From contig CM028333.1 of the NCBI GenBank assembly GCA_016647705.1, positions 28,308,743-28,372,742 on the forward strand: a stretch of DNA of 64,000 nt, written 5' to 3'. A program made the position numbers and the translations under genes. This DNA comes from Eucommia ulmoides (Eukaryota > Streptophyta > Magnoliopsida > Garryales > Eucommiaceae). Within the stretch, counting starts at the first letter, position 1. Every line of letters begins with the position of its first letter. The notes under the pieces were generated by a model. That model saw nothing but the letters and a program-made list of their open reading frames with translations. It ran no database searches and was not told the origin of the DNA. Positions 36,806 through 46,689 of the stretch are shown in pieces.

Positions 36806-37800
36806 CATAGCACCGGAAGACTAGAAGAAGACTATCTTTACATACCCTATGGAAGGTTTGCCTACCGACGTATGCCGATTAGTCTATGCAATGCACCGGC
36901 CATATTCTAACGATGTATGATGGCGATATTCTCAGATATGGTAGAAGACATTATAGAGGTTTTCATAGATGACTTTTTAGTTTTTGGTTCGTCCTTTGAT
37001 CATTGCGTGTACAACTTGGCGCTTGTTCTCGATCGTTGTGAAGAGAAACACTTGGTTCTCAACTGGGAGAAGTGTTATTTTATGGTTAAAGAAGAAATAG
37101 TCTTAGGTCATCGAGTCTCTTCGAAGGGGCTCGAGGTAGACCGAGCCAAGATTGAAATAATTGAAAAACTTCCACCTCAGATAAATGTGAAGGGAATCTG
37201 TAGTTTCTTGGGACATGCCGGCTTCTATCGGTGCTTTATCAAAGACTTTTCAAAGACGGTGAAGCCGTTGTGTCACTTACTCGAGAAAGAAGCCCCATTT
37301 GAATTTGACAAAGCTTGCTTGAAAGCTTTTAATGCGATGAAAGAGAAGTTGATCACGGCTCCTATAATAGTCGCTCTGGATTGGAACGGGCCATTTGTAA
37401 TAATGTACGATGCTAGTGACTATGCGATTGGAGTGGTTTTAGGCCGACGCAAGGAGAAGATCTTCTGATCTATTTATTATGCAAGAAAGATTTTGAACGA
37501 TGCACAGGAGAATTACACTACAACTGAGAAAGAAAGTTGGCGGTTGTTTTTTAATGCGATAAGTTCTGGTCCTACATTATAGGATCCAAGGTGATCGTCT
37601 ATATGGATCACGCCGCTATCCGGTACCTATTCGCTAAGAAAGACACCAAGCCACATCTAATCAGGTGGTTTTTCTTGTTGTAAGAGTTTGATACGGAGAT
37701 AAGAGACAGGAAAGGGAGCGAAAATGTTGTTCCTGATCATTTGTCATGGCTGGTGCAAGAGGACGTCGCTGATGAGTCCTGTATTACGAAGGTGTTCCCT
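36806..37800 (+). pseudogene. Reverse transcriptase and RNase H remnant, downstream part
   Basis: After the solo LTR the RT region resumes, and 36,917-37,468 is a 183-residue open stretch. It holds the palm motif IEVFIDDFLVFG (the YVDD-box position reads IDD, usual for Athila), the thumb and connection segment with LGHRVSSKGLEVDRAKIE and FLGHAGFYRCFIKDFS, and the start of RNase H (FVIMYDASDYAIGVVLG). RNase H-like sequence continues to about 37,680, then the typical tail motif (VPDHLS-type) near 37,735. Confidence 0.85.
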
Positions 37801-39170
37801 AATTAGCAGTTGTTCAAAATTGACACTACACTTCGGTGGTTTGCGGATATCATCAATTTTCTAGCCTACAAAGTGTTACCACTGGATCTTACAAGTGCTC
37901 AAAGGAAGAAATTCTTGTTCAATTCAAGGCACCATATGTGGGACGAGCCTTTGCTATTCAAGAAGTGTGCTGATCAGGTGATCCGGCGATATGTTCTAGA
38001 GGAAGAGATGGAGAGTATTTTTTATCACTGCCATTCATCACTTTGTGGTGGTCACTTCGGAGCGACTCGGATGGCCGCAAAAGTATTTCAGTTAGGTTTT
38101 TACTGGCCATCATTGTTTAGAGATGCTTATACTTTTGTGAAAACTTGCGATCGATGCCAACGGGTGGGTAACATTTTAAGAAGGCATGAATTGCCACTGA
38201 CGTCTATTCTTGAATTAGGGTTGTTTGATGTATGGGGTATAGACTTCATGGGATCATTTTCATCGTTATTCGGTCAGGAGTATATTCTACTAGTAGTGGA
38301 CTACGTGTCTAAGTGGGTCAAAGCTATGGCAACGCCTTCTAATGATGCCAAAGTGGTTCTTAAGTTCCTTCAAAGAAATATCATGACGCGGTTCGGGACA
38401 CCTCAGGCCATAATTAGTGATGAAGGAACCCATTTTTGTAACAGAATGTTCAATACTTTGTTGACAAAGTATAGGGTGATGCATAAGGTGATGCTACCGT
38501 ACCATCTGCAGACAAACGACTAAGCCGAAGTGTCAAACAGGGAGATCAAGCAAATTTTGGAGAAAACAGTTCATTCTAATCGCAAGGATTGGGCAGTGAA
38601 GTTGGATGAAGTACTATGGGCATATCGCACGGCTTTTAAGACACCGATTGGTATGTCACCGTATCGGTTGGTGTTTGAAAAAGCGTGTCACTTTCCAGTC
38701 AAATTGGAGCACCATGCCTTTTGGGCGATAAAGAAATTGAACTTCGATCTAAAAGCTTCAGGTGAACAACAGCTCCTCCAACTCAATGAAATAGAGGAAT
38801 TCCGGAACGAAGCATATGAAAATGCCAAGCTCTACAAAGACAAGATGAAGAGGTGACATGATAAGAAGATAGTGAGGAGATAGTTTAGCCCGGGCCAGCA
38901 TGCTCTGTTTTTCAATTCATGGTTAGCCCGGGTCAGCATGTTCTGTTTTTCAATTCATGGCTAAGGCTCTTTCCCAGAAAATTAAAGTCCCAGTGGTCTG
39001 GACTATTCTGGATCAAATATGTATATTCATTCGGCTCCGTCTAATTGGAAGGCAATGATGGACGAATTCTCTGAGTCAATAGAGAGTGGATCAAACAATA
39101 CTTCGGAAACGAAAAGCGAGTTGTGGAGAGTATCTCCCTCGTTGACAACTAATCTTGGAATTCGCTAAGT
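37801..39170 (+). pseudogene. Integrase remnant of the large Athila-like element
   Basis: 37,810-38,523 and 38,530-38,856 are open stretches with integrase features: the zinc-binding region (CHSSLCGGHFGATRMAAKV, then KTCDRCQRVGN), the catalytic core start (FDVWGIDFMGSF), the mid-core VVDYVSKWVKA and IISDEGTHFCN, and the C-terminal [20 protein letters not shown] segment. It inserts element cDNA into the chromosome, making 5-bp target duplications as seen here. The pol region fades out near 39,170. A 38-bp tandem duplication lies at 38,885-38,960. Confidence 0.85.
38885..38960. repeat. 38-bp tandem duplication near the end of pol
   Basis: Two units of 38 bases (38,885-38,922 and 38,923-38,960) starting TTAGCCCGGG and ending TTTCAATTCATGG differ at only two sites. 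Confidence 0.9.
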
Positions 39171-39420
39171 CCAGCTGGGGACGGTAAATCAAGCGCACTT
39201 TTTGATGTGAAACCAATGGTATGATCTTACCTGACTTTTGTTATTATTTACTTTTTGGAGACCAGAATGGTCTCAGAGCGTGTTTGGAGGTGAATTGAGG
39301 AGTGTGGATACTCGAGGGGGTGTTTCGTACTTAAAATCGTTGAACTAGCAAAGCGGAAGCATGTGGTGTGGAGCCTTGTTGTAAGAACATGAAGTAAACA
39401 TAAAAATCCAGCAGGCAACT

Positions 39421-39582
39421 CACCGCCGAAGCGGTGAAATTACTGGGAAGACAGAATTCAAACCAAAATGCTCCACTGCTGCAGCGATGAACTCATTGCC
39501 GTGGCGGTGAAACTTCAAGACATAAGGTTTAAAAAAGGCGCTCCACCACCACAGCGGTGAAGCCTCTGTTCGAATAAAAAGG
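39421..39582 (+). promoter_or_regulatory. U3-like hairpin array inside the Athila-like element
   Basis: CACCGCCGAAGCGGTGAA at 39,421, then CTGCTGCAGCGATGA, GCCGTGGCGGTGAA and CCACAGCGGTGAAG up to 39,561, followed by GAATAAAAAGG at 39,572-39,582. Spacer sequence also matches the LTR U3: GAAATTACTGGGA here, GAAATACTGGGA at 30,864. It lies between integrase and the env-like region, so it may be a second promoter-like module. That function is inference. Confidence 0.5.
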
Positions 39583-39850
39583 GCATCGATCATTTAAACC
39601 GCCACAACCACCCCTAAAACCCCAAATCTCTCTATTTTCATCCTCCCAAACCGTTTTCAACCCTCAAATCCATCCTTCCATATTCCAAATTTGAGATTTC
39701 CACCACAAATCATCCACGAAAAATCAATTTTCAACCCCATTTTCGAATTCTAGGGTTTGAGGAACCAAAGGGGTAATTTCTCCCATTTTCAATCGATTTG
39801 ACCAAATTGTTTCGACAAGTACTTTTGATCCTATATTTCATATATATGTT
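39583..39850 (+). other. Spacer between hairpin array and inserted LTR
   Basis: AT-rich with CCCTAAAACCCC phrases; no domain is recognised. It is part of the region between integrase and the env-like region of the Athila-like element and continues at 41,958-42,280. Confidence 0.5.
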
Positions 39851-41957
39851 TGTTGGCCCAGTAGAATACCCAAGGGGGGGTGAATTGGATAATTAAAAAT
39901 TAATCAAAAAAAAATCAATAAATCAAATAATTAATTTTATGCCTAAATTAATTATTATCTTTATAACACAGTAGAATTAATCAATTAACTAGGTGCACAC
40001 ACAAACAGCAAAAATAGACAAATTAAGAAAACAGCACACCAGAGATTTATACTGGTTCACCAAGTTACTATTGGCTAATCCAGTCCCCCGAGTTCCACGG
40101 AGGTCACACCCACTAAAACTAAGATTCCTTTAAAGGTAAGAACCAAACCCACACACTGATTCTTTTACAGGCTCAGAATCAACCTTTACAATTTTCTTTT
40201 CGAAGGCTAAGGAATAAACTCTACTTTTTACAGGCTAAAGAATAACCTAATTCTTTTTAACACTTAGGCTCAAGAATCAAAACCTCACCAAAACACTCCA
40301 AATATCCTTTTACCCGATAAGGATTGAACCGTTACAAAATCACTCACAAACACGCAATTCTTATCGAGGAAGAATCACTACCTCAATCTCTTCACAGGAA
40401 GAGACTGAAACCCTACTACTCTTGATTAACTATCCCCAATGATATTTAACCCGTCACAACTCACCAATACAAAAATTGATAAGTAAATCTCACTCAGAGC
40501 TTCTACCACCCCAGATATATATAAACTCAATTAATATCCCAACTAGTGATTGAATTATGTGAGATATAGAAATCTGATTTTAACAATATATAGGTAGCAA
40601 ATTTGAGTACATAATCAGATTCAAGAATTTGTTTAAAAGAATATTTTCTTTAAAGAATCAAAAATAATTTCTAAGATCAATTTTCAAAGACAATAATAAA
40701 CAAGTAATAATCAATATGGAAAGATCTCACCCAGAATCCATAGAATTAATGATGAAAACAATATAACTTCAATTCCGGAATCAGCACAACTTTATCACGG
40801 TTGATTATCAGAATCACTCTTAGAACAGCTCACATATAGTTGAATGATCACTCTTATAAACGCTCTCTCAAATATAGACTAATCTTATCTCTTAGAATGA
40901 ATAAAATAATTCGCTCTCTTAGAAATTTCGCAGGTCTATATAAGGACACATGTAATCATCCTCCTAACGGTTAGTTTACAAGTGTCATGACAATAATATA
41001 CTCTTATAGACCCTTCATAACATGAGGACTTCATTTAGGTTTAATTTTACTTAATAACAACTTTTAAAACTCTTAATTAAATCCCCAAAGTATTTCTCAA
41101 TCAAAACAAATAAGTATAGAATTCATTTTATGTACCAAATTGAGAAACATTAATAATTAATTAACCAAATTGAAAGGATTTAATATGTATATGAACCATA
41201 TCTCAAATGTTAAGAATATCCCCAAAATCTCTCTCAAATCTTAACAAAAAATAGCTACTTTTCGATTCAGAATCGAATCAACCAATATCTAGAAATTGCG
41301 CGTCCAGTCGACTGAAGGATACTGGAAGTAGCCCATGTACTTTATCAGTCGACTCCTCAGTTGACTCGTAGATTTAGAGAGTTTGATAGGCTTCCATCGG
41401 TCGATCATTCTATCGACTCACAGATTCAGAGGGTTTGCCAAGCTTCTGTCAGTCGACCTCTCTCTCAACTCGCAGATTCAAAGAGTTCATCTTCTTTCTC
41501 TGGTCGACTCCACAGTCGACTCTCCCCCCCTGAATCTCTTCTCTGATCTCGTTTTTAACTTACTTTCTTTTACAATTTTGCCCTTTTATCCATATTTATA
41601 TTCAAATGAACTCCACTAATACTCTTATATTCTATTTTAGTCATTCAAAAATATTTCTTTTTTATTCACATAGGAGCAAATAAATATACTCAACCAAAAC
41701 ACACATAAAAGATAAAATTCATTTTGTGCCGTGTGTGTGTTCCTAAACGGGATATTAAGAGTTTATATTTACCTGGGTTGTTTTTCCTAATGTCTTCAAA
41801 CTCTTAATAATTCTTCATCATCTTGATATCTTTATTTAGCATCCTTTCACTTTGACATCTTCATTATTGAAACTTTAAATCACTGAAACACTTGATCAAA
41901 CATTAGTTCCACGAAAACATCAATACTTAATTGTTCATCAAAATTTTGGAATCAACA
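39851..41957 (+). repeat. TGTTGG-type solo LTR-like insertion, second copy
   Basis: It starts TGTTGGCCCAGTAGAATACC and ends AATCAACA. The flanks ATGTT (39,846-39,850) and ATATT (41,958-41,962) are a likely 5-bp duplication with one change. It aligns along its length with 13,626-15,794 (shared AGTCCCCCGAG, CTCAAGAATCAAAACCTCAC, AGGTCTATATAA). TATA-like box near 40,931. No coding domain. Family uncertain. Confidence 0.75.
41365..41530. repeat. About 60-bp minisatellite in the TGTTGG-type LTR
   Basis: Three degenerate units with GACTC-CAGATTCAGAGAGTT and CGGTCGAC-type phrases repeat at about 58-62 bp. The other copy has matching units at 15,170-15,330. Confidence 0.7.
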
Positions 41958-42279
41958 ATATTGAAATCTTTGGTTGATTTACATATACATATCAAGAATG
42001 GTTGAATTTGGATTGTTCCCTAAACCCTTGAACCCCATTTTCGTGATTTTCTTTATCACTTTCGATTTTCTGGTTGATTATTGGTGATGAACGTTATTTC
42101 TATGGATAGTTGCATTGTGTGATACAATATTACATGCTATATTGTTGAAATTTTGTTGAATCCGTTGTGATTGGTGTGTGCGTTTTGCGGTTGCTTGGTT
42201 TTCCTGACGGTATTGATTCGTTTGGTTGGTTTGCATTGTTCATTTGTGATTGGATTGCAGTGTTTTGTGATTGTGATTG

Positions 42280-43460
42280 ATAGGGGAAATACCTAAATGA
42301 GCCACCTCTAAACGTCCAAGGGGAGAGGGTTCCGGTTCATAAGTGGGCGGTGCCACTTCGGACTTCGACTCAAGCCGTTTCGTGACCAAACAAACCGAAG
42401 TGCATTATAATCCATTCGAATGTAAGCAGGTGTGCATTCGGCAGTGAGGATTTGGGGAATTGGAAGATTTTTCGGTGGAGTTCTCAAGTGTTATACGAAG
42501 CCGCAGTTGGGAAAGATTTTGCCAATCACCACCCTGGGGCGAGGTGGCTCTAGTCTGGGAATTTTAAACTAATATTATTGAAGCTTAGAACAATCGGACC
42601 AGGGTCCAAACTCATCCCATCCTCTTTAGTCCTGAGAGAATAAGTGAAGTGTTGGGGTTGGTTGCACCAGAACGATCTCAAGACCCGTACGGAGATAGTG
42701 ACCCAAGAATAAATACGATGATCCAGGCCCTAACCACTGGAAATGTGGAATGGACACATACAAGGCTGGGTCTTGCAATCTTCCCGTCCAAGTTCTTGAA
42801 TCCCATTATAAAAATATGGCATATTTCATTTATGCAAGCCTCCTTCCAACGTCACACTTATCCGACGTCTCGAAAGACCGTGCCTTCGCGTTATATGCCA
42901 TTCGAACGGGAAAGCCATTGAATGTCGGATTCTTGATTTATTCATCCATTTTTCATGTCATCCAGACGACCAAGGTCAACCTTCCTTTTCCGTCGCTATT
43001 GACCAAACTTTTTAGACGGGTCGGTGTAGTAATAACTGAGGATAGCCCTTATCCTCCAGTCGCGCCACTTGATCTCACCGTTATTACTCACATGTGAAAA
43101 GGCAAAGGGCAAGGACCGGGAAAATAATAAGCTGAACAATAAGAAGGGCCTAAAGAAAAAGAGGCAGGGCCATCTGAGGCCCTAGTTCCCGAAGCTCTCA
43201 GCCACCCCGCGATCACATTGGATAGCGTACATTAAAGGATCCAGGAAATCCAGCTGGAGCAGTACAACATCAGAAATGAGAATGTCGAGCTCCAAATTTT
43301 CCTAGACCATTATACTCGCCAAGAAGATCAAGTCCAGTGGCTCTTTAGCGCGCACATTGGTTTCAATATGAACACTTATTCGCCAATGCCGTAATTCCAA
43401 CCACACCAATTGCAATCGCCACCCAATCCTTTCCAACAAAATGGTGGTGGCGATGACGTT
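42280..43460 (+). pseudogene. Env-like/ORF2 remnant of the Athila-like element
   Basis: 42,750-43,097 is a 115-residue open stretch resembling the plant-specific domain found after pol in Athila-type elements and annotated as putative plant transposon protein: DRAFALYAIRTGKPLNVGF, then PFPSLLTKLFRRVGV. The C-terminal part (43,100-43,440) resembles the tail of the same proteins, with a helix near QEIQLEQYNIRNENVELQ and a proline- and glutamine-rich end. No clear membrane segment was seen. The region is called env-like by position only; its function is unknown. Broken. Confidence 0.65.
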
Positions 43461-43475
43461 CCCCTTGGTAGATGG

Positions 43476-43507
43476 TAGGAGGTGAGACTTCTACGTCTCA
43501 CCTCCTA
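43476..43507 (+). other. Conserved hairpin after the env-like region
   Basis: A perfect 13-bp stem with a 6-base loop: TAGGAGGTGAGAC pairs with GTCTCACCTCCTA. The sequence after it (AGGTATGTGTTC..AACCC) is also found after the hairpin at 19,109-19,129 of the compact Athila-like element, read on its own strand. Confidence 0.75.
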
Positions 43508-43594
43508 GGTATGTGTTCGGAACCCATTTTTATTGTGATTGCTATATACTACTATTGGATTCGCTGCTCAGTTAGTGTGGACACTGCCTATTTT

Positions 43595-43610
43595 AAGTTT
43601 GGGGGAGATG
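43595..43610 (+). other. Internal polypurine-tract-like sequence
   Basis: AAGTTTGGGGGAGATG resembles the terminal PPT (AAGTTTAGGGGTATT) but lies about 3.1 kb before the 3' LTR, or about 1.5 kb without the inserted LTR. The compact element has its counterpart on the minus strand at 19,003-19,018. Confidence 0.6.
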
Positions 43611-43812
43611 TTCATCCAATTTTGTTTTTGTTGAAGAATGATGAAAATTTTTTGATGTATTATATTGGACTAGATATGTTTAGTATGTATGCTTAGTTTT
43701 ATGCTTTGTAGACATTTTGATGTAATGTTGTAGACTTTAAGTTATAGTTAAGTTTTAATTTAATTTTTTGTTTATGCATGTGTAATGCTTAGTTTAGTGT
43801 ATGTATGCTAGT

Positions 43813-45346
43813 TGGTAGGTGCAATTTTGTGCACGCCTACTTACGCTCGCAAGTATACGAGGTCTAAAGTTTTAATATAGTGGATCTTTGAAGATTGGAT
43901 ATCGTTCCCACAGAGAAAAGTGTGAATAATTGAATTGAATACCGCAATTGACGTAGTCTCGTGTTATCCTGACGACGGAAAACGTAAATTAAAATTAAAC
44001 TAAGCTAAACTACAATTAGTGGGTTAATTCTAACTAAGTTTATTAATTAGGAATTGATTTCGTTCACTTAATACACGTTTGATTTCGTTCGGTTAACAAT
44101 AACGGAGTTTAGGTATCCGACAATCTCGATTCGTAAACTCCTCCACCACCTCTTCCGAGTGTAAGACGAGGGAATACGTGACTTCGAGTCGACACCGAGA
44201 TCCCCCTCGATGTCTTAACGACTCTAGGCCGCGTGAGTCTTGACCCAACGTCATCGATTGCATACTAACTAACGCCCTCCCGGGTCGTTAGGTCGTAACG
44301 ATGTATTTACCCTAGTCCGAATCCAGGGTTACCTCTCCCGAGTGTCAAACCCTAGATTCTCAAGTCCAACCCTAATACCGTTACAAGCATATTAAGATCA
44401 TCATCAAATGATAAACACAATCGGACTTAAAACAACAACCGTTAAAGAAACATATATTAAACCAAACGAGTATTTACACAACTACACATTTCCCTAACTA
44501 ATCTCTAAATTACACTAACATGTTCTTAGCCAATACAACATTTAATCAAGAGGAGATCATCATTACCAACTATAAATATTAAATACAAATATGAAAACAA
44601 GGGAAGAAAAGTCAAATCTCAAAGTGGAATAGTCCACTTTCGCCAAAGAACGATCCTCCCGAGCTTCCTCTTTTCCGTTGATGAACTTCCTCTTTTGGCT
44701 CTTCAAGGATTGGCCAAGAACACTCTTTACAACTAATCTAATCTACTTCCTAAACTAATATAATCTAACTAAAGTGGAAGAGAGCTCCCAAGAACAACCA
44801 GAGCCTCCTCTCACGTCTAAGGGGTTCTAACCTTCTAGCAATTGGGGGAGAAAGGGGTTTTATAGGCAAGGGTTGGAAATATCTTCAAAATATCTACAAA
44901 CAAATATTTCTGTGCAGAGTGTCACCGCCTAAGTGGTGGTTCACCGCTCAGGCGGTGGACTTAAGTCGGTTAAGTTATGTTGGTAACTTCGCCTAAGCGG
45001 TGGTTTTTCCACTTAGGCGGTGGCTGCTGGCAAGATATTCTGTTGTTTTCTCGCCTAGGCGGTGGTTTTCTCGCCTAGGCGGTGGTTGATCCCTTCAGCA
45101 CTCCAACATTCTGCCTCTTTTCCGCCTAAGCGGTGGAACTTCCGCTTAGGCGGTGGTCTTCATTCACCGAAACCCTGTTTTACACATTTTCTTCATCGTT
45201 TCTCCACCGTTTTCACTTGTTTCTCGCCCTTTTAGGTCATTTCCCTGTTCTACACTAAAACACACTAAAACACAATTAAATATAACTAAAATTCTTGAGA
45301 ACTAACAAATCCGGTTTAGAAATAGATATGTTTTTCACACCTATCA
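43813..45346 (-). repeat. Athila-type solo LTR, minus strand
   Basis: On the plus strand it starts TGGTAGGTGCAATTTTG and ends TTCACACCTATCA. Perfect CTAGT duplication at 43,808-43,812 and 45,347-45,351. 1.53 kb. A TATA box reads CCTATAAAACCCC on the minus strand at about 44,853-44,865. The hairpin array upstream of it (44,923-45,157) has eight units of the CGCCTAGGCGGTGG type. It is younger than the Athila-like element it interrupts. Confidence 0.92.
44923..45157 (-). repeat. Array of eight CCGCCTAGGCGG-type hairpins
   Basis: Units of 15-17 bases (for example TCGCCTAGGCGGTGG, CACCGCTCAGGCGGTGG) are self-complementary and irregularly spaced (about 17-60 bases). Most vary in the central CTAGG/CTAAG/TCAGG. 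Position: U3 of the solo LTR, about 60-300 bases upstream of its TATA box. Confidence 0.85.
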
Positions 45347-45351
45347 CTAGT

Positions 45352-46674
45352 GTTTAGATTTAGTGTAGATATGTTTATGTATGGAGTAGTAATTGTGTGT
45401 TAAGTTGTTGAGTTCATCTGGGCCATTACCCGATGATGAAAATTATCCCCCAGTTGTATATTGAGGTCGGGGTGATGCCCATTCATGTGTGTTCTGTGTG
45501 CTTGGCATGTCAGTTAGGTAAAAATCATTTTGATCCTAAAATCACACGATAGCATAGACTCATTGTATAATTTTTCAAATGATTTTATGCCAATTATTTA
45601 GTAATAAGTTCATGACAAATTTGAGGAATCTAGAACTTGATTGGAGAAAACTTGAGGCGAAGTCCTAGGTGAGGTAGTTCAAGAGGCATGATTTAGGCCT
45701 TCATTTTTATCACTTGAGCCTTTAGAGCTAACCTTGTAAAATTTTATCCCTCGTTACCCTGTCGAAGCCGATAACCGCTTCAATTCTGAACACATATAAA
45801 TACCCTATCCAATTAAAAAATTTCCAAACCGTTGTCGCTAAGCCAAACACCCAAATTGAGTGAAATCAAGTTAGCATTTGTTTATGCTACTTGAAGTAAG
45901 GGGTCGGGTTTCGGACGAACTTTGCAGTGATTCGGTATTAGTGTATTCACTTGTCATTTTTCAATTTTATTTACACGCCCCTTTAATTATTCAAAATCAA
46001 ATAAGTTTGGAGGTGTGTTATGTTTCTAAAAAAAAAAAAACTATGTGAATATAGTTTTATTTTCGTTTCTTTTGACAAGTGAGTACAAAATTCTTAAATT
46101 CTTGTTCAAGGTTGTGTTTTAAATGTTTGGGTTTACGAGAGTGAAATAGAGACAAGCGTTTGTGCCACGGGTATCGTTGAATTATAACGATTACCTATTT
46201 TCTATTCCTGAGATACCCTTGGCCATTCTCCAAAGCTAAACCAAGCCCTATTGATCTCTGTAAATTTCTGAACCTACATTAGTAGATAGTTGAGCTCAGT
46301 CAAGCATATGATTTTCCTAATCCTTTACAATTTAAGTCATGAACTTAGTTATTGAATAATCCAATCTAGTGTTTGGATAGTTATATATTTGAGTTCTCAC
46401 ACACACACTTGAAATGGATCTAGAATGGTTTTTACTGATATTGAGTGTTGAAATTCTAGAACACCATGTGGTGTGTTTTATTCCTGAACTTTTTCTGATT
46501 AGGGGCTGTTAAGGGAAGAACAACTTGGTTTCTTCGATTGAGCTTGGAACTCGCATGCGTTTACTTCTTATTTGTTATATTTTTTTTTTTCATTTTTTGT
46601 TTAGTAGTTAGTTAATTAGTACTGTTAGTTTATTTTAGTGTTAGGGTGTTTTGCTCGAGGACTAGAAAAATTTC
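45352..46674 (+). other. 3' non-coding region of the large Athila-like element
   Basis: No coding domain. It aligns by eye with the reverse complement of 17,640-18,690 in the compact element (shared TATCCCTCGTTACCCTGTCG, CAAGTTAGCATT, ATGATTTAGGC). Both therefore belong to related Athila families. Confidence 0.65.
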
Positions 46675-46689
46675 AAGTTTAGGGGTATT
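46675..46689 (+). other. Polypurine tract next to 3' LTR
   Basis: AAGTTTAGGGGTATT directly precedes TGACAGG, the LTR start. It matches the Athila PPT. Confidence 0.85.

Noticed and set aside
42649-43097. Host gene candidate
   Set aside because: Its sequence matches the plant transposon-associated domain and its position is that of the env-like region of the Athila element.
44923-45157. CRISPR-like array
   Set aside because: Units are short, self-complementary, irregularly spaced and lie inside a plant LTR; there are no unique equal-length spacers and no cas genes.
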